A DNA stretch of 64,000 nucleotides from Malus domestica (lineage: Eukaryota; Streptophyta; Magnoliopsida; Rosales; Rosaceae). The stretch spans positions 937,501-1,001,500 of the forward strand of contig NC_091668.1 in assembly GCF_042453785.1 (NCBI RefSeq), read 5' to 3'. The position numbers were made by a program, and so were the translations under genes. Under the pieces are notes generated by a model. It was not told the origin of the DNA. It saw only the letters and a program-made list of their open reading frames with translations, and searched no databases. Position 1 is the stretch's first letter; the number at the start of each line of letters is the position of its first letter. Shown here in pieces: positions 32,708 to 45,659 of the stretch.

Positions 32708-35700
32708 ATGGGTTGCGACGTGCCTGACAGAGACGATGAGCTCCCCACTAGGAGATTTAAGCTTCCCAGAAAGGTTTGCTTACTTCTATCGATTACCCAA
32801 AATCTTTGATTCGTGTTATTATTCCTCTGTTTTAAATTTTCCTTTTTTCTTCCCCAGTTCTTTGATGATTGCAATGGCGTTGATCTTGCCTCCGTTCCAC
32901 GGAAGCTCCGCTCAGGTATGTGGGTTTGAATTAACAGTGGAAAATTTTGCTCTTTTATCTTTGTTTTTAATTTCAACGCTAAATTTTCCATTTTTTAGTT
33001 AATTATTTTTTGGTTTAATTATTTGGGATTTGATTTCTTTGGTGGGTCTTCTGGGGAGTTTTTCGAGTTTGTTTTACTTTGGTTTAAGATATAATAATTC
33101 TGGATTTGAAGTGAAGCAAAACCGAAGCTTTCCGCTTTTATTTTCTTTTTCGGGAAGCAAGCTTTCCACTTTTATTAATTATTTATTATATTTGGGTATG
33201 AGATTTTGCCCTCCTTTTGTTTCTGTAGTTTTACTTTTCCAAAAGAGATACTTTAATGGCTTTCAATGATTCGGGTCCCTTTCGGATTTTGGGGAATTTA
33301 AAAAAAAAAAATGGAACAGTTCCTGTTTTATTCTGTTGTATGAAGTATGAATGTCTTGTACCTTTTTGAAATTGTTTATGCACTTGCAGCAATGAAGAAA
33401 CGCAATCGTGAATCTGCATCTCTGGCCCGGTCTTTACCAAATGCAAAGAAGGTGAACCATACAATGAGTGGAATCAAATCTCCAAAAGGGGATGGTGTAA
33501 ATAAGTCCAAACCATACTTGGTAGTCATCTCTGTCTGCTGTTTCGATGTTTTCGTTGTGTTTGCCTTTTCTGTTTGCAACTCTAATGCATATACTCGAAA
33601 TTACTTGTGAAGAAACAAGGAGGCTCAGAAATCACCAAAGATGAGGAAGAAGTTGTGGAGACGTTGTATGCTTTGGCCGGACTGTTTCCCAGAAACGACG
33701 CAAATGATAATAGTAAAGTAGACTGTGAATCGTTAGATGCCAATCCTTCGGCTTTGCCAGAGTCAAAGGAGAGTTTGACACCTGCATTTGAAGGTTGATT
33801 TGTAATTCACTTCTTAGAAATCTTCTTTTTCTTAAATATATGCCATTGTGCCAGACTGTTAATGTATGTGGTGGAATTGGTTTCTGCAGTTGGAAATGAT
33901 AAATCGGGTTCAGACTCCCTCTTGAGAGCTACCAAGGCCGCCGGTCCATCAAATGTAGAAAGATTAGCAAAAGAAAATGATCAAGTTGATTGTTTGAACA
34001 AACCCAGTACTCAACCAGAGCCTGAATCACCTAACAGCAGGAAATCAAGTATAAATTCAGATAATTCAGTTCCTCAAAATCTGAATGTTTCGTCGTTGTC
34101 ACTGAAAGTTGAGGGGTGCAATGAAAGGCCTGCTACAAGCAATGCTGTCAACTTTTGCATATCTGATATAAGTCTGGATAGTCGGTGGGTACTCTTCAAC
34201 TTAATTCTGGCTTCCATCCCTGTATTCTATTTCATTGTGTGTTTGTGTGTCCGCCTATCTGTTTCGTTTTTAAGCATTATCATATTTCTAATCTCCCAGC
34301 AGGTTAAAGCAGCCTGTGCAAGAGTTGTCCTCAATTCCTGAGAGAAAACCAGTAATAGCACTGGAGCTGGTAAGCATTAACTCATCAAGTCTAAGTCAAA
34401 TATCATTTGGTGAGATCGAGATCGGTTTGATTTTAAGATTTGGATTACTCTTCAGAGCACAACTGTTGGGGGTCAAGTTGTACCGCACGATACGGAGGAA
34501 ACCAAGAAAAATGGTATAGTTCTTGTTTGCTGATAAGTCTTCACTATTGGTTTTAATTTCACTTTCACTTGTGAAAAGCCGTGTTTTAGTATTGCATTGC
34601 ATATCAATTTCTTCAAGATGACATAATCTTTGGTTCTTTGATTCAAAGGTCCAGTATTGTGGCCTGGCTTGTCTTCAAGTCTCTCTCATGGTGCTAGGAA
34701 TGATAGTCCATCATCATCGTCACAGTAAGTGTCTTCATTCCTGAATAAATTTTCTAGATAAGTTTTATTTCTCTGTATTTTCCCGTTTCTCATGCTTTTT
34801 ATCCGTTCAAGGTCTCCTGCTGCTAAAATTCCGCACTGGCTGGATGCTGCCTTGTCTACCTCGAGAGCTTTGGTCCAAAATGGTTCGTCTTTTGGAAAGG
34901 TGAAGAGAGGAATTTCAATTTTCTAATGATTCCATTGTATGATTATCGGCTATTTTAACAATTCAATATGCGCCACTCTTTTCTTCTCAAATTTCAATAC
35001 CATGTGAAGCTTCTGATTGAGGGTATGGTGGACTATCAACTATACAGGTGACTACTGTTCTCAATGGTAGAAGGTCGTGTAAGAAGTGCGCAGCTCATGT
35101 TTACATAAGTCACTTAATTCAGGCTTTACAAAACTCCGAGTGTAAAAATAAGATACAGCTACAGCCTAATCAAAGGAGACCACATGAAGGATCAAAACAA
35201 GTGTCTTTTCTGGGAGTTAATATCAATGCCAAATCGAACAATGGTTTAAATGGGATTGTTTCTACTAGTAGTATAGGTATTTCTATTTCTGAAAAAAATT
35301 CAACCGTAGCTAAGAACGGTACACTGCAGCAGACAAGACTCCATCAAGATCAGCCACAGTTCGCTATGGGATCTTGGGCATACACTTCACCAAAGCAGGT
35401 AAAGCTTAGTGTTGTAATTGCTATTTGTTCATCGCAGGGTTTTGATGATGTTCTCACTGGTCTCATTTCTTGCAGAGTATTGATTTCCTGTCATTGTCAG
35501 CTGGAGGTGGTGGCTCAGAAAGTAATAATGGTTTTAGCAGATCTAGAAACGGGATGGAGCCATCATCACAATCCCAAGCTACTTATATCCATCCTCTCAT
35601 GCAACGTCACACACTCATTCCTTTCTCTTTGACCCCGTCTCAGTACAGCTCCTCCGCTCACCCTAACAATCCTTCACTGTCGCAGCAGGTTTTTCCGTTC

Positions 35701-36390
35701 TCCTTTAATTGTTTTCTTTTTATTCCAGTTCTTCTGTAAAGCTTAGATTCACTTTAATAGAACCAGGATTTAATCTTATACGCAACGGGGAGGTTGAGAG
35801 GGACAACTGAGAGTTATCCTAATCATCTTTGACAAATTAAGCAGACCTTTTACTATTTTAGACCTATAGTAATAGTGTTGAATATAAACATTGAATGCAA
35901 AGTACTAAAATTACGAAATAATACTTAATTGTAGGGCCAGATGCAGGTATCTCCATATCATGGCAACCCATTTTGTGGTCCTCAAGCAAGCCCCACAGCC
36001 TCGACAAAGCAGCAACCTCAACAGCAACATCTACAGCTCCAACAGCATCAGCAGAGGCTTTGGGCCGCTCACTTAGCCGCTCAGTACAGGCCGGTGGGAA
36101 CTTCAGCGCCCGCAGTTCATGTTCCCGGTTGGCAAAATGGAAGGCAGGATATGATGCTGATTCCATGCAGCCAAGGTCTAATGTCTCCATCCCCTGCAAC
36201 ACTTGAACTTGTTGGTCCCAAGTACGCGCCACTGTCTCAACAACAGCTAATGGCTGTCACTTCATCTTTTCCTCCCGGCAGGGTAAAAAGACAGGAACAC
36301 CACCTACCTTCTGTGTACGAGGAATCTGGAGGTGGATTTCGTGCTGGAAGTGCAATGCCACTGCAGTTGCTCTGCAGCGAGTACCTCTAG
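32708..36390 (+). CDS. Conserved plant protein of unknown function, 679 aa, 12 coding exons
   Basis: Coding exons: 32708-32773, 32858-32915, 33390-33520, 33613-33793, 33890-34184, 34303-34369, 34456-34513, 34649-34724, 34812-34899, 35048-35398, 35476-35688 and 35935-36390. Together they make 2,040 nt, 679 residues, with matching phases. The N-terminus looks constrained (CDVPDRDDELPTRRFKLPRK, FFDDCNGVDLASVPRKLRSA, then MKKRNRES). A second ordered block is EEEVVETLYALAGLFPRND; a third is KIPHWLDAALSTSRALV with RRSCKKCAAHVYISHLIQAL, containing a CxxC. The C-terminal third is Gln/Ser/Pro-rich (QQPQQQHLQLQQHQQRLWAA). It has no signal or membrane segment and is probably nuclear, by composition only. 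From memory its neighbours match Arabidopsis At1g75730. In-frame Mets at 32597 and upstream leader exons leave the start uncertain. Confidence 0.85.
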
Positions 36391-37723
36391 TAAATTCTAT
36401 TGGGAAGTAGCTGGTTCGTAAATTATTTCATTCTTTCTTCTGTTAAGAAGTGGGGACTTGCTGCTTAACTTTATCGCGACTCAATAAGATATGAACATGT
36501 ATAAATGATCACCCGCCATTTCGGCCAGGGCTTGATAAGCTGGGGCATTCGGCTGGTAGGGAAATTGCCCTAGACTATTAGGCCATTGAGGTTTTGTAGT
36601 AATCGTTTCATGAACATATTGGGGGGCACATTGTTCATCTTTTACAAAGAAGATAATAGAAAATTAGAAATGTTTGTGCTCTACAAAGTACTCGGTCGTA
36701 TATTGCATTGGGGATCCAATCTGGCTTGTGTTTCGGAAAATGGCTTCAGCTTTTCTAAATCAAAGCAGAGCCAATAATCTGAAAGGAAAACTGAAGAAAA
36801 GGGTTTGAAAATTTTGAATTTTAATCAAAAGGACAAAGATGTGGTGTAAGTGAATTGTACCATAAGTGAATTTTTGGAGTAAAAATGTTATTTTTGTTAA
36901 AAATGAACAGTTCCGAAAGTGCTTCGTTAAAACTCCCTTCAAAAGACTTGGGAATAAAATTTAGCTTAGGAAGATTTTGGTATTTTTGGTGATGTTTGGT
37001 CTCTTTCGTAGGTCCCTTCGTTTGTACAACGTTGTCTTGCACTAAAAGGACGTGATCTGATTTCAAAAGCATATTTCGTTTTCAATCCTCAAAAAGAGAC
37101 ACCTACCTTCCTTCCACAACAACGATATCTCAAATCAGTAACGCATTGTCGATCTCACAACATAAGAATATGCAGGTTAATCAATGGATTTCACCCGAAA
37201 ACGTCCAGTTTTCCACGGGGTTAAACATTGCTTTGTTACAATTCAAGTTAAACACCTGTAGAACTGCAGAGGGATCGAAAGGTCCCCGCGAAATGCATTC
37301 AGCAATACCGTTGGTTCGCACAGCAGGATAGGAGCTCTCACCTTAGCAACCGAAGCCAACATAACACGACCCCTGTTCCAAGAAATGTCAAAGAAAACTG
37401 ATTTGTCTGCTAACTTACATATACCCATTGTTCCATGTAAACTACAAAAGTGCCTATATGGAAACAGAAAAACTGAAAAATATATACCGTTGGTCGTGTA
37501 TATGCCTTCAATTATATGAATATGTATTTCAAACACAAATGCCAAAATGGGGGATATACCGGGTACAAAGGAGATACGAAAAAGAGAAACCTTCAAGTTC
37601 AATTGAGGTTTACTACCGAACGGAATTCACATAAGGAATGGTGATACAAGAATTGACTGAAACAATCTGCAGAAACAAAGCACCAAACTTCAATCCTAAA
37701 AACTTGTCACACAAGGATAATCT
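36391..37723. other. Convergent 3' regions, one MITE
   Basis: The 3' UTR of the 679-aa gene and that of the AP-2 sigma gene face each other here. A family C MITE (36785-36938) lies between. No further gene is supportable. Confidence 0.5.
36785..36938 (-). mobile_element. MITE, family C copy 3 (diverged)
   Basis: GGAAAACTGAAGAAAAGGGT starts the copy, TTTTAATCAAAAGGACAAAG follows, and it ends TTCGTTAAAACTCCCT. It is in the opposite orientation to the 28257 copy. Confidence 0.75.
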
Positions 37724-39322
37724 TCACTCTAGTTTTTCGAGTTCCCCCATTCTCTCTATTATCGCCTGCAAGAACAACAAAAAATTCATGAAACCAGATA
37801 TCTTTGATGTTGTATGTTTGCATTGCAGATAACCATATACCAAATTCAGACCACAAATGATACCAATGATTACATAACATCAGTATAAACACGACGAGGC
37901 ACAAAAGCAAAATCGTTACTGGGAAATAAATAGAGCTATGTAGCCAAGTTGGAGTGAGGATTTTGGTTTCTTGGTGTACTATACAAAACAAGACAAGAGC
38001 TAGTGGGGAAAGAACGAGAAGACACATGAGGGCAAAGAAAGGCAGAGACTTTCTTTCACAAAATTCTGATACATGATGATTAACGATAAATCAGATCAAA
38101 GGGTCCCCGGACCAAAATGGATAACGAAAAACCAAGGTTTCTGTTGCCGTCCCCATTCTAACAGCATACAAACGCAAAACGCAGGAGAAACAGAAGAAAA
38201 GCTACATTGATGACAAAACTTCACAAGAAAATAATTCGTAGACATTCTCATGGTCTTACCTTCTTGCTTGTTTCTTGGAGCTCTCCAGCAAGAATGAACT
38301 CATCAAGTATCAGATAGACCTTCCATAAATGAAAACGGAAAACATTAATCAGTAAGATAACAAACAACCACACCCATATATACTCACGAGCGGAGAAGAA
38401 ACTCTGCAACACCAAGGTATTTACAACTTTAGGTACTGGCATCTATCATGCAGCCTGACTTGGTTACCGCCTAACATCAACTGACAGAGAGAAAACCACA
38501 AGGTACGGTATAATGTTGGAGGAGAAAACAACGGGCTTGAATTCGCAAAATCAACGGCTTCCAGCAGTATGGCCGATTCATTATTTCATATAATCTACTC
38601 CTACCACTATCCAAGTTAAGTTTCGCGAATATAATCAGCGCGGGGTGACTACTACTACCTCGGGAACTAAATACGAAAGAAGATAATCACATCAAAACGA
38701 AGGCGAGTACAAGCAACGGACCTTGTGAAAGTTAAAGACCAAATCGAGCTCGCAAACATTGCTGAAAAAATGATCCAAAATTTCAACGAACAGATGAATG
38801 CATTCCAAGTATGCCAGTTCATTGTCAGTTATATCAACACACAGTGAGAAAAACAACCCTGCATATCTCCTGTATATAACCTTGTGTGTACGGAACTGCA
38901 AATTAATTTAGAAAATTAAATCTTTGGTTTAACCAAACTATTTTAAAAAATCCCAACAAAAAAAAACAAATTAAATTACAAACCTCGACGAAATTTGTGA
39001 ACTTGGGATCTCTGTTGACCACCAAACGATGAACCTGCAAGTACCATCGAATTCAAAAACCCTAGAAATTTCGAAACTTGAAGCGCAAATTACAATTAAA
39101 AATTTAATATCAATTGAAATAAAGGGGAATTAGGTGTGGATCATACCTCGTATTCGACCTTGTGCTTCTCAGAATCCTCGAGAGGAACGTAGTACTTGGC
39201 TAACCGGGTCTTTCCCTGCCGGTTCTGTAACAGTATGAATCGGATCTGCCATACGAATCGGATCGGGTCAGATTTCGAAATCGAATCAAATAATACTGGA
39301 AATGTTTAGAGAGGAGTACCAT
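37724..39322 (-). CDS. AP2S: AP-2 clathrin adaptor complex subunit sigma, 142 aa, 6 exons
   Basis: This is the small subunit of the AP-2 adaptor, which selects cargo for clathrin-mediated endocytosis at the plasma membrane; sigma with alpha binds acidic dileucine sorting signals. Coding exons on the minus strand: 39322-39320 (the ATG alone), 39245-39147, 39034-38984, 38895-38722, 38319-38260 and 37765-37724. All join in phase 0 to 142 residues, the normal family length. Diagnostic blocks are [88 protein letters not shown] and [20 protein letters not shown], ending GELEKLE. Identification is near certain from sequence conservation. The isolated start codon at the exon 1 border is notable. Intact. 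Confidence 0.97.
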
Positions 39323-41286
39323 TGTCGAAGCAAAATTGAAGAGAAATTAACAGCAGAGGAACCCCAAACTTCGGGACGAAAGCTACCAACTTTTTTTTTT
39401 ACTTTTGGTTTCTTTGTGCGATGTCGTTTCGGAGTTCCAATGAGTAGCGGGGCGGGTAAGAGAGGAGGAAGAGGGAGAGGGAGCTGGCGTAACTTGGGTG
39501 ACGGTCTTGGTCAACGTAGACATCCAACGGCTAATTTGAATTGTTCAAGTTTTGTGTGATCCTGAAATACCGTCATCATGTGATATAACTAATTCATTCA
39601 TTTAAAACTCTTGGATTTTGTTGTCGGTCCATCTTAGAATCACACAATAATTGATTAGGAAAACTAATGAAAAGGGCTTGAAAACTTTGAGTTTTAATGA
39701 TAAGGACAAAATAAAGGGTAAAGTGAATAGTACCAGAATTGACTTTTTAGTGTAAAAATGTGGTTTTTCATTAAAGTGAACAGTACCGGGTGCTTTTCGT
39801 TAAAGTTCCCTTTTATTAGCAACTTATAAAATGAATGACAAAATGAAGATTCTAAACCAATTACTAATACCACGCTCAGTAAATATTCTATATTCTGGAG
39901 GCTCAAACCAATTACTTGAGAAATCAAAATTCTTGCTAGTGATTTCACTAGAGTTTCTCTGTTATCAAAATGCTTGCTAGCGATTTCACTAGGTTTTTTG
40001 GATTTCCAGAAAGGCAAATTTCGTTACACATGTTATTACTGAAATTTGATTGTCTAAATTTAGATTGTGAAAGGAAATTTATCTTGTAATCTTTTCTAGG
40101 TATTTGAAAGTTTGCAACTGGCAAAATGTTCCCAACAGTTTTCGGCTAGCCAAACAGCTAACTTACTTAACAACAATCAGTAGTTAAGTCATAACCACGA
40201 TAATACTACTCTAAGCTACATTACAAGAGGAGCTTATTTACCCACACAATCCACCACTTAAAAGCTCAATTTAAGTTACTTAATCAGATAGCGTAACTTT
40301 ATTTAAATTTAACTCTCCATCTATTAATTAGAAAAATTTAAAATATCGTCAAATTTGTGATTAAGATGAGTGTTTGGACAACAATTGGGACTGGACTGAT
40401 AAAACAATGTCGACTTGTGGATGCGAGACGCAACAACGATCTGCGCTTGGTGCTGTTAGGTCGAAATCGGAATGCTTGCAACATGTTTTTTCAGTTTTTT
40501 AGTATATATCCTGTCCTAATATGCTTACCGTGACTTGGACCGCCAGCATTTCCTTTTTATATGTTCTCCTGTCCCATCAAATATTATTTTTTGTAAAACA
40601 CAAGGTAAATGAAGAGGAATCTGGCCAAGCTTAAGATCTTGTTAATATGGTTATTGATAATGATTAGTTGAGAGTGATTGATGATTCTCCTAAACCGTTT
40701 TATTATTGGCTTAATTATTCTCCTTTTGAAATTCTCAAATTTTCGTCAACCTTGAGTTGTGGCCGCCGATCAGATTTGATAAATTACTGTTCATGTGTAC
40801 CCTTTAATCCGTTCATTGGGTGCTAAAAGGGAGATTCATTGGGTGCTATATGGGAGAAGGGATTCCACACGTTATTCGCTAAACAATTAATACGATGTCA
40901 TGTGTTTTTATATTTTTACATGACAGAGTCATTAATCTGGAATGTCGCAGTAAAACATCAGAATATGTAAACGCTACTACTACTTGTGGATTGTAGTCCA
41001 TGTTGGTAGGCAAGCCCAATACTAGAAGAGTTGGGTTGGAATTGGTGGAGTTTGTTCTGTTGGTGTGGGTGTGTTGGGGCATTTGGCGAAGAGTCTCTCT
41101 CTATTGCCGAAGTCCACGGAGCCACCCACCCACCGCCTTTCGCATTCACAGATATGAACAGATATCTAGTGAAGTGGACGCGAAGAAACGAATTCAACCT
41201 CCCCAGTCCCTCCTATAACACCCTCCCTCCCCCTGTGAGTCCCTCTCTCTCCCCCTCACTTGTAAGCTGTCAATCTAACCAACCAC
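39323..41286. other. Intergenic stretch with one MITE
   Basis: The AP-2 sigma promoter lies at the left and a family C MITE at 39658-39810. From 39811 to ~40980 nothing is recognised. The last ~300 bp is the WEB gene promoter region. Confidence 0.5.
39658..39810 (-). mobile_element. MITE, family C copy 4
   Basis: GGAAAACTAATGAAAAGGGC starts the copy and CGGGTGCTTTTCGTTAAAGT with TCCC ends it. This is nearly the exact reverse complement of the 28257 copy and among the least diverged members. Confidence 0.88.
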
Positions 41287-41290
41287 CCCA

Positions 41291-41320
41291 TCTCTCTCTC
41301 TCTCTCTGTCTCTCTCTCTC
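41291..41320. repeat. CT microsatellite in the WEB gene leader
   Basis: (TC)n with one G interruption lies ~85-110 bp upstream of the ATG at 41403. It is likely in the 5' UTR. Confidence 0.8.
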
Positions 41321-41402
41321 AAGTACTACTAGTCCAAATAAAAAACACATTCTTTCCTTTCATTATTTCAACCCTAGGAGTGCACCATTTTCCAAAGTGA
41401 AC

Positions 41403-43081
41403 ATGGAGAAAGAAGTAGGAGGAGGAAGAGGAGGAGGAATGCAAACGACGAGGACAAGGAGGGCGGAGATTGATACGAGGCGACCCTTCCGCTCTGTCAA
41501 AGAGGCCGTTGCGTTGTTCGGAGAAAAAGTTCTTGCCGGAGAGCTCTATGCCTCCCAGCTCAAACAGGTGCATCATTCATCATCAACCTTCATCACATTT
41601 CAATTTCATATCCTCCACCCGTTATATAACACATGTTCCCCTTAATTTATTTAACCACATTGATAATTGCATTAGGGTCATCAGCTAGGTTAAGGGTTAC
41701 TACTTATGTTAACTAGCTTAGCTATCATGCATGTAAGTTTTTTTCCGAAATTTTTTCGTAATTTGTACACATTTTTAATAAAAAATTTGTATTTCTACAA
41801 TTCATATATTCTATCGTATTGTATTGTAATCAATATTTGTATGTATTCGTGAATCTTAGATTTCAACCTCTGCAAAATGTAATTTCTTTGTTGGTCTTGC
41901 TAGAAGCTGGTCAATCATATATGCTTTTTGCTTGTGGCTGAGTACAACTTGCCCTTAATTATCATGTTTGGTGGAATATATAAAGCTAAATATGTATAGT
42001 TTGATATATTTAATTATGAGACTATAAGCAAAGAACGCTAATCATCACAAGGCCTAATTCCTTATTAATCGGCTTTTTAGGGAATCTAATCTTCTTGGCT
42101 TTCATATGAAGAGATGCCAAGTTATATGCTATGCACTTGCACTATCCCTTCCTTTTCTTTTTAAATAAAATTAACTAATGTTTATTTAGACTTTAGGAGG
42201 GCTCACAAGCAAGCAAAGCAAGCATCCATGGTTCCTTTACTATTTGTTGCACTATCAAATATCAGTATGACTCTTAATTGCAGAGATTCTAGAGTTGAGA
42301 CTTTCGTGTCACGTCACTCGCACGCACAAAACACATACAAAGAGGATATTTGCAAATTTGGTTTCACAAGGACCATTTTGAATGGATCTAAATGCAGGAA
42401 GATCACGTTGTGTGTGACTGTTAAAGTACAAGTGATGTGACATGAAAATCATTATACTGAAAATTTCTCCCCAAACTGTTTTACTTACATATATTTGACT
42501 GATACAATTAAAATTTTAATTAAGGGATGCATTTGATTTCGATGCTAATTGGTTTTTTTTGTAACATGATCCGTATATAGATGCAGAATGAAGCAAATAG
42601 AAATGGGCATAACCCTGCATTATCCAGAATTGGAACTGTGACAGCAGAACTAGAGGACACAAAACAAAGCCTCCAGAAAGCCAGAGAAGAAAGTGAGCTC
42701 ATGGAAAACTGCCTCTCTTCTCTAAAACAGGAGCTCGATCTCACAAAGCGAGAGCTCCAGCAACTGAAGGAACGAGAGTACGAAAAACACTTCATAGAAA
42801 CCGAGATTGAAGACGTCAGGACATTCGACGAAGACTCGACCAAGTTTGAAACCAAACCACAAGCATCTAGTGAGGAAGATGAAAGTTTTGAGTTCCAAAA
42901 GAAAAGGTATGTGACATTTGCAAATCCACCTTCCCTTGCGAAAGTGATGATTGCGCCGGGAGGGGTTGAGGAAACACTGGAAAGACACCCTTCTCTCAAG
43001 AAAAAGAAGAAGCCCTTGATTCCTCTGATTTCAGGGATCTTTTCTAAGAAGAAAGGAAGCTCGCCAGTCGCTTACGCTTGA
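41403..43081 (+). CDS. Short WEB-family coiled-coil protein, 221 aa, 2 exons
   Basis: Exons 41403-41567 and 42581-43081 join in phase 0 (666 nt). The N-terminal signature [20 protein letters not shown], then [15 protein letters not shown], is typical of the plant WEB/DUF827 family (WEAK CHLOROPLAST MOVEMENT UNDER BLUE LIGHT relatives). A coiled coil follows (~65-115: [39 protein letters not shown]). The C-terminus is basic and ends in [20 protein letters not shown]. The short form matches small members such as Arabidopsis At1g75720 (from memory). WEB1/PMI2 themselves act in chloroplast photorelocation; whether the short members do is not known from sequence. The intron is ~1.0 kb with nothing recognisable in it. 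Confidence 0.88.
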
Positions 43082-44263
43082 TGCAACATACATGCACGCA
43101 CATACTTCTTGGTTCCAAGAAGAATGCATCCCAACTCTTTTCACCCTTTTTTTGCACAAGTGTATTTTCTATGTTTCAGTTCTTTTAATCCATTGCACAT
43201 CTAGCTCGAGATAAGATTAAATTGTAACGTTGTATGTCGATTTGTTATACCACGTGACTGTATTCCAGTACTGCATAATAATTTCTCAACGAAAATACCT
43301 AATAAATCAGCATCCTTGAATGGAGTACCTAATAATTTAGTGTGCTTGATACCCTTTAAGCTTGCTGTTATGTTCCTTTTCATTTTCATTCTTAAACTAG
43401 TGACCTTTTTTATTTTTTATTATTTGAGTAGTGTATCCTTTGGTCAATTGAATGGTCCTTGATGAAATGGACTTTAATACAACGGGCCATAAAAACATAG
43501 GGCTCGAGCCACTGGACCAGGACCAGCCTAGTTATAGATGGACAGCCCGCAACAATATGTGCTTTGAGTCCTTGACATCTGACGACAAATACAGAGCATG
43601 ACAGAAATTTCGATAAAATTGTCTAATTAGAGTACCTCTTAAACTGGATAGAATCATCATGGAGTAAGATCTAATTAGAGTAGCTTTCAAACTAGATAGA
43701 ATCATTACGGAGTAAGATGAGACCAAAGCACAAAGAATATCATGCTTTTGTAAGAGATTCCTTTTTAATAACATGGTCATGGTGTTCTAATGAAAATTTT
43801 CTCCTCTCAAATTGGCTAGAAACAATAGTCATTTCGCTTTTTAGGATTTTTTTTTTCTTTCAAATTCAACCCAGCTCTAGTGAAAATAGTACAATGAGAT
43901 ATAATTTAAACAAAACTAATGCATTCATTAAGAAAAATATGGATATGTTTAGTAAAGGTTGTTTTAATTTTCATGAATACATTGGAGAAAGTATAGCGCA
44001 AGCAAACTGAAACAGTACGTTGTAGGTTTAAATCCCACATTGTAGGAGACATGAATGGCAAACAAATCATATATTTAACGTGCAACTGGATAAGAGCGTT
44101 TATCGTTACACCGAAGTCACAGTACATGTTATTTTGATGCGCTTGGGATGAAAACAAAGATTGCAAATTAATTATAAGAAAAAATGAGGCAAATATTAAA
44201 CACAAGTAGTAACCAAACCATATGTGATATGTGATATTGAGATTGATGCATGGGAATGATATA
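43082..44263. other. Intergenic stretch, one short duplication
   Basis: A ~57-bp imperfect tandem duplication lies at ~43619-43720 (TCTAATTAGAGTA, then ATAGAATCAT and CGGAGTAAGAT in each unit). The rest is unremarkable AT-rich DNA. Confidence 0.5.
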
Positions 44264-44707
44264 TCAAACCATAACGTTGAATTCTCCATCATTTAAACTG
44301 CCCTCTTGGCTAGAAGATGACTTGTTAAAGAACTCGATGCAGTCAGCGATGGCCTCGTTGTAATGCGAATGCGACGAGTAGTGCGAGCTGCATGAAGTCT
44401 TCGGAGGCTCAAATCTGTCACAGCTGCTGTTCCTTTGCCTGGTAGTGCTCGTAGCTCCCGACGACGACGTGCCTCTGGCCGATCGAGACGGGACAGAAAA
44501 CACGAGCCTCATTATTATCTTCCTGAGGCGGTTGAAGATTTTCATCGCAGACAAGTTCAGCTTGGGAGGTTGACGATGAGGGTCTGAGCTTTGGCGATGG
44601 AGGAGGGTTTCTTGACCTACTTGTATAATAAAGCTGTGGTTTCTTGGAATATTATGCAGCATTGTATTCTCTGTGATTTTATCCTCCGGGAAATGGAATG
44701 CTATCAT
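44264..44707 (-). CDS. Small intronless uncharacterised protein, up to 147 aa
   Basis: A single open frame on the minus strand starts at 44707, or at the Met 15 residues in (MLHNIPRNHS). The middle is Ser/Arg-rich and basic (FNRLRKIIMRLVFSVPSRS). The C-terminal signature SSHYSSHSHYNEAIADCIEF, then FNKSSSSQEG, looks like a conserved plant motif with a short acidic helix. Composition and codon use look coding, and an upstream TATA-like tract lies near 44727-44736. No domain, signal peptide or membrane span is evident. The family name was not recognised and no function is assigned. Confidence 0.7.
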   Translation of the reverse strand: MIAFHFPEDKITENTMLHNIPRNHSFIIQVGQETLLHRQSSDPHRQPPKLNLSAMKIFNRLRKIIMRLVFSVPSRSARGTSSSGATSTTRQRNSSCDRFEPPKTSCSSHYSSHSHYNEAIADCIEFFNKSSSSQEGSLNDGEFNVMV

Positions 44708-45659
44708 GGGAGGGTGTCTGCCTTATACATATAAAATGGGAGAGAGAGATGAGGGTGTGAAGTTTCAGGGAGATTTTTCAATGTGTCAGAAATACAATTC
44801 AGTAAATTAAGTGTCATAATACAATTGGTTCGAAACTTGAAAAAAATATTTTAATTAATTGTATTATGACACTTAGTATATCGAACTATGTTTTCGGCAC
44901 ACTTAAATTTTTTTCGAAGTTTCATGGTGTTGATGTTATTCTATATATTTGGGAAATTAAAACTCTCTCAAGCCTCAAGGATGATGATGAGCATGCACAT
45001 TCGGAGTAGGCAATGGCGTTCTCCATGTGCTAAAATCATTTGAATGGGCTTCACTTGTCCTCATGAGATGAGATACCTTTTGTTAATTAATCACAACAAA
45101 AGCCTTCCTAAATTATATATGATTAACCTTCAACTTAATTAAAACGCTAGAGTTCAACCTAATTTTCCACTTCTTACTTGCTCATGATTCTTTTCAAGGT
45201 GATTAACTGGTTTAACACACACTGAATTTTATAAGGCGCGCATGTATCTGGAACTCGTTAGTGTTTCTTCATAAAACACTTTTATGACCTGAAAAGCACT
45301 ACTAAGTAGATGCTTTTGATTGCACTTATCCACAGCCTAAGTAATACTCAAATTAATGAGAAACAGGTAAATGATTATTTGACTCATGTTCATTAGTGAG
45401 TAAAAGAGACATGCCAAAAATTTACCATTCATTTTTTTAGCTTTATATTAGCTAGGTACCTGCTTGCCTGAGGAAAGCTAACCCTAATCATTGCCTTTCT
45501 ATTAGTCAATTCAACACAATAAAATCAAAAGATGTGAATCAGTTTCTAGCTCAAGTTCATATCCAAGTGGTCCATACCCTGTCAGTTTCTAGCATCACAA
45601 ATGGTCCTGCAAAAGCAAAAGAAACGAAGATAATTAATAATTGTTTATGGTAAAACAAA

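Noticed and set aside
41031-41645. 204-aa open frame overlapping the WEB gene start
   Set aside because: It shares the WEB ATG frame only from 41403 on; the upstream part is CT-rich leader and the downstream part runs past a clear donor into the intron.
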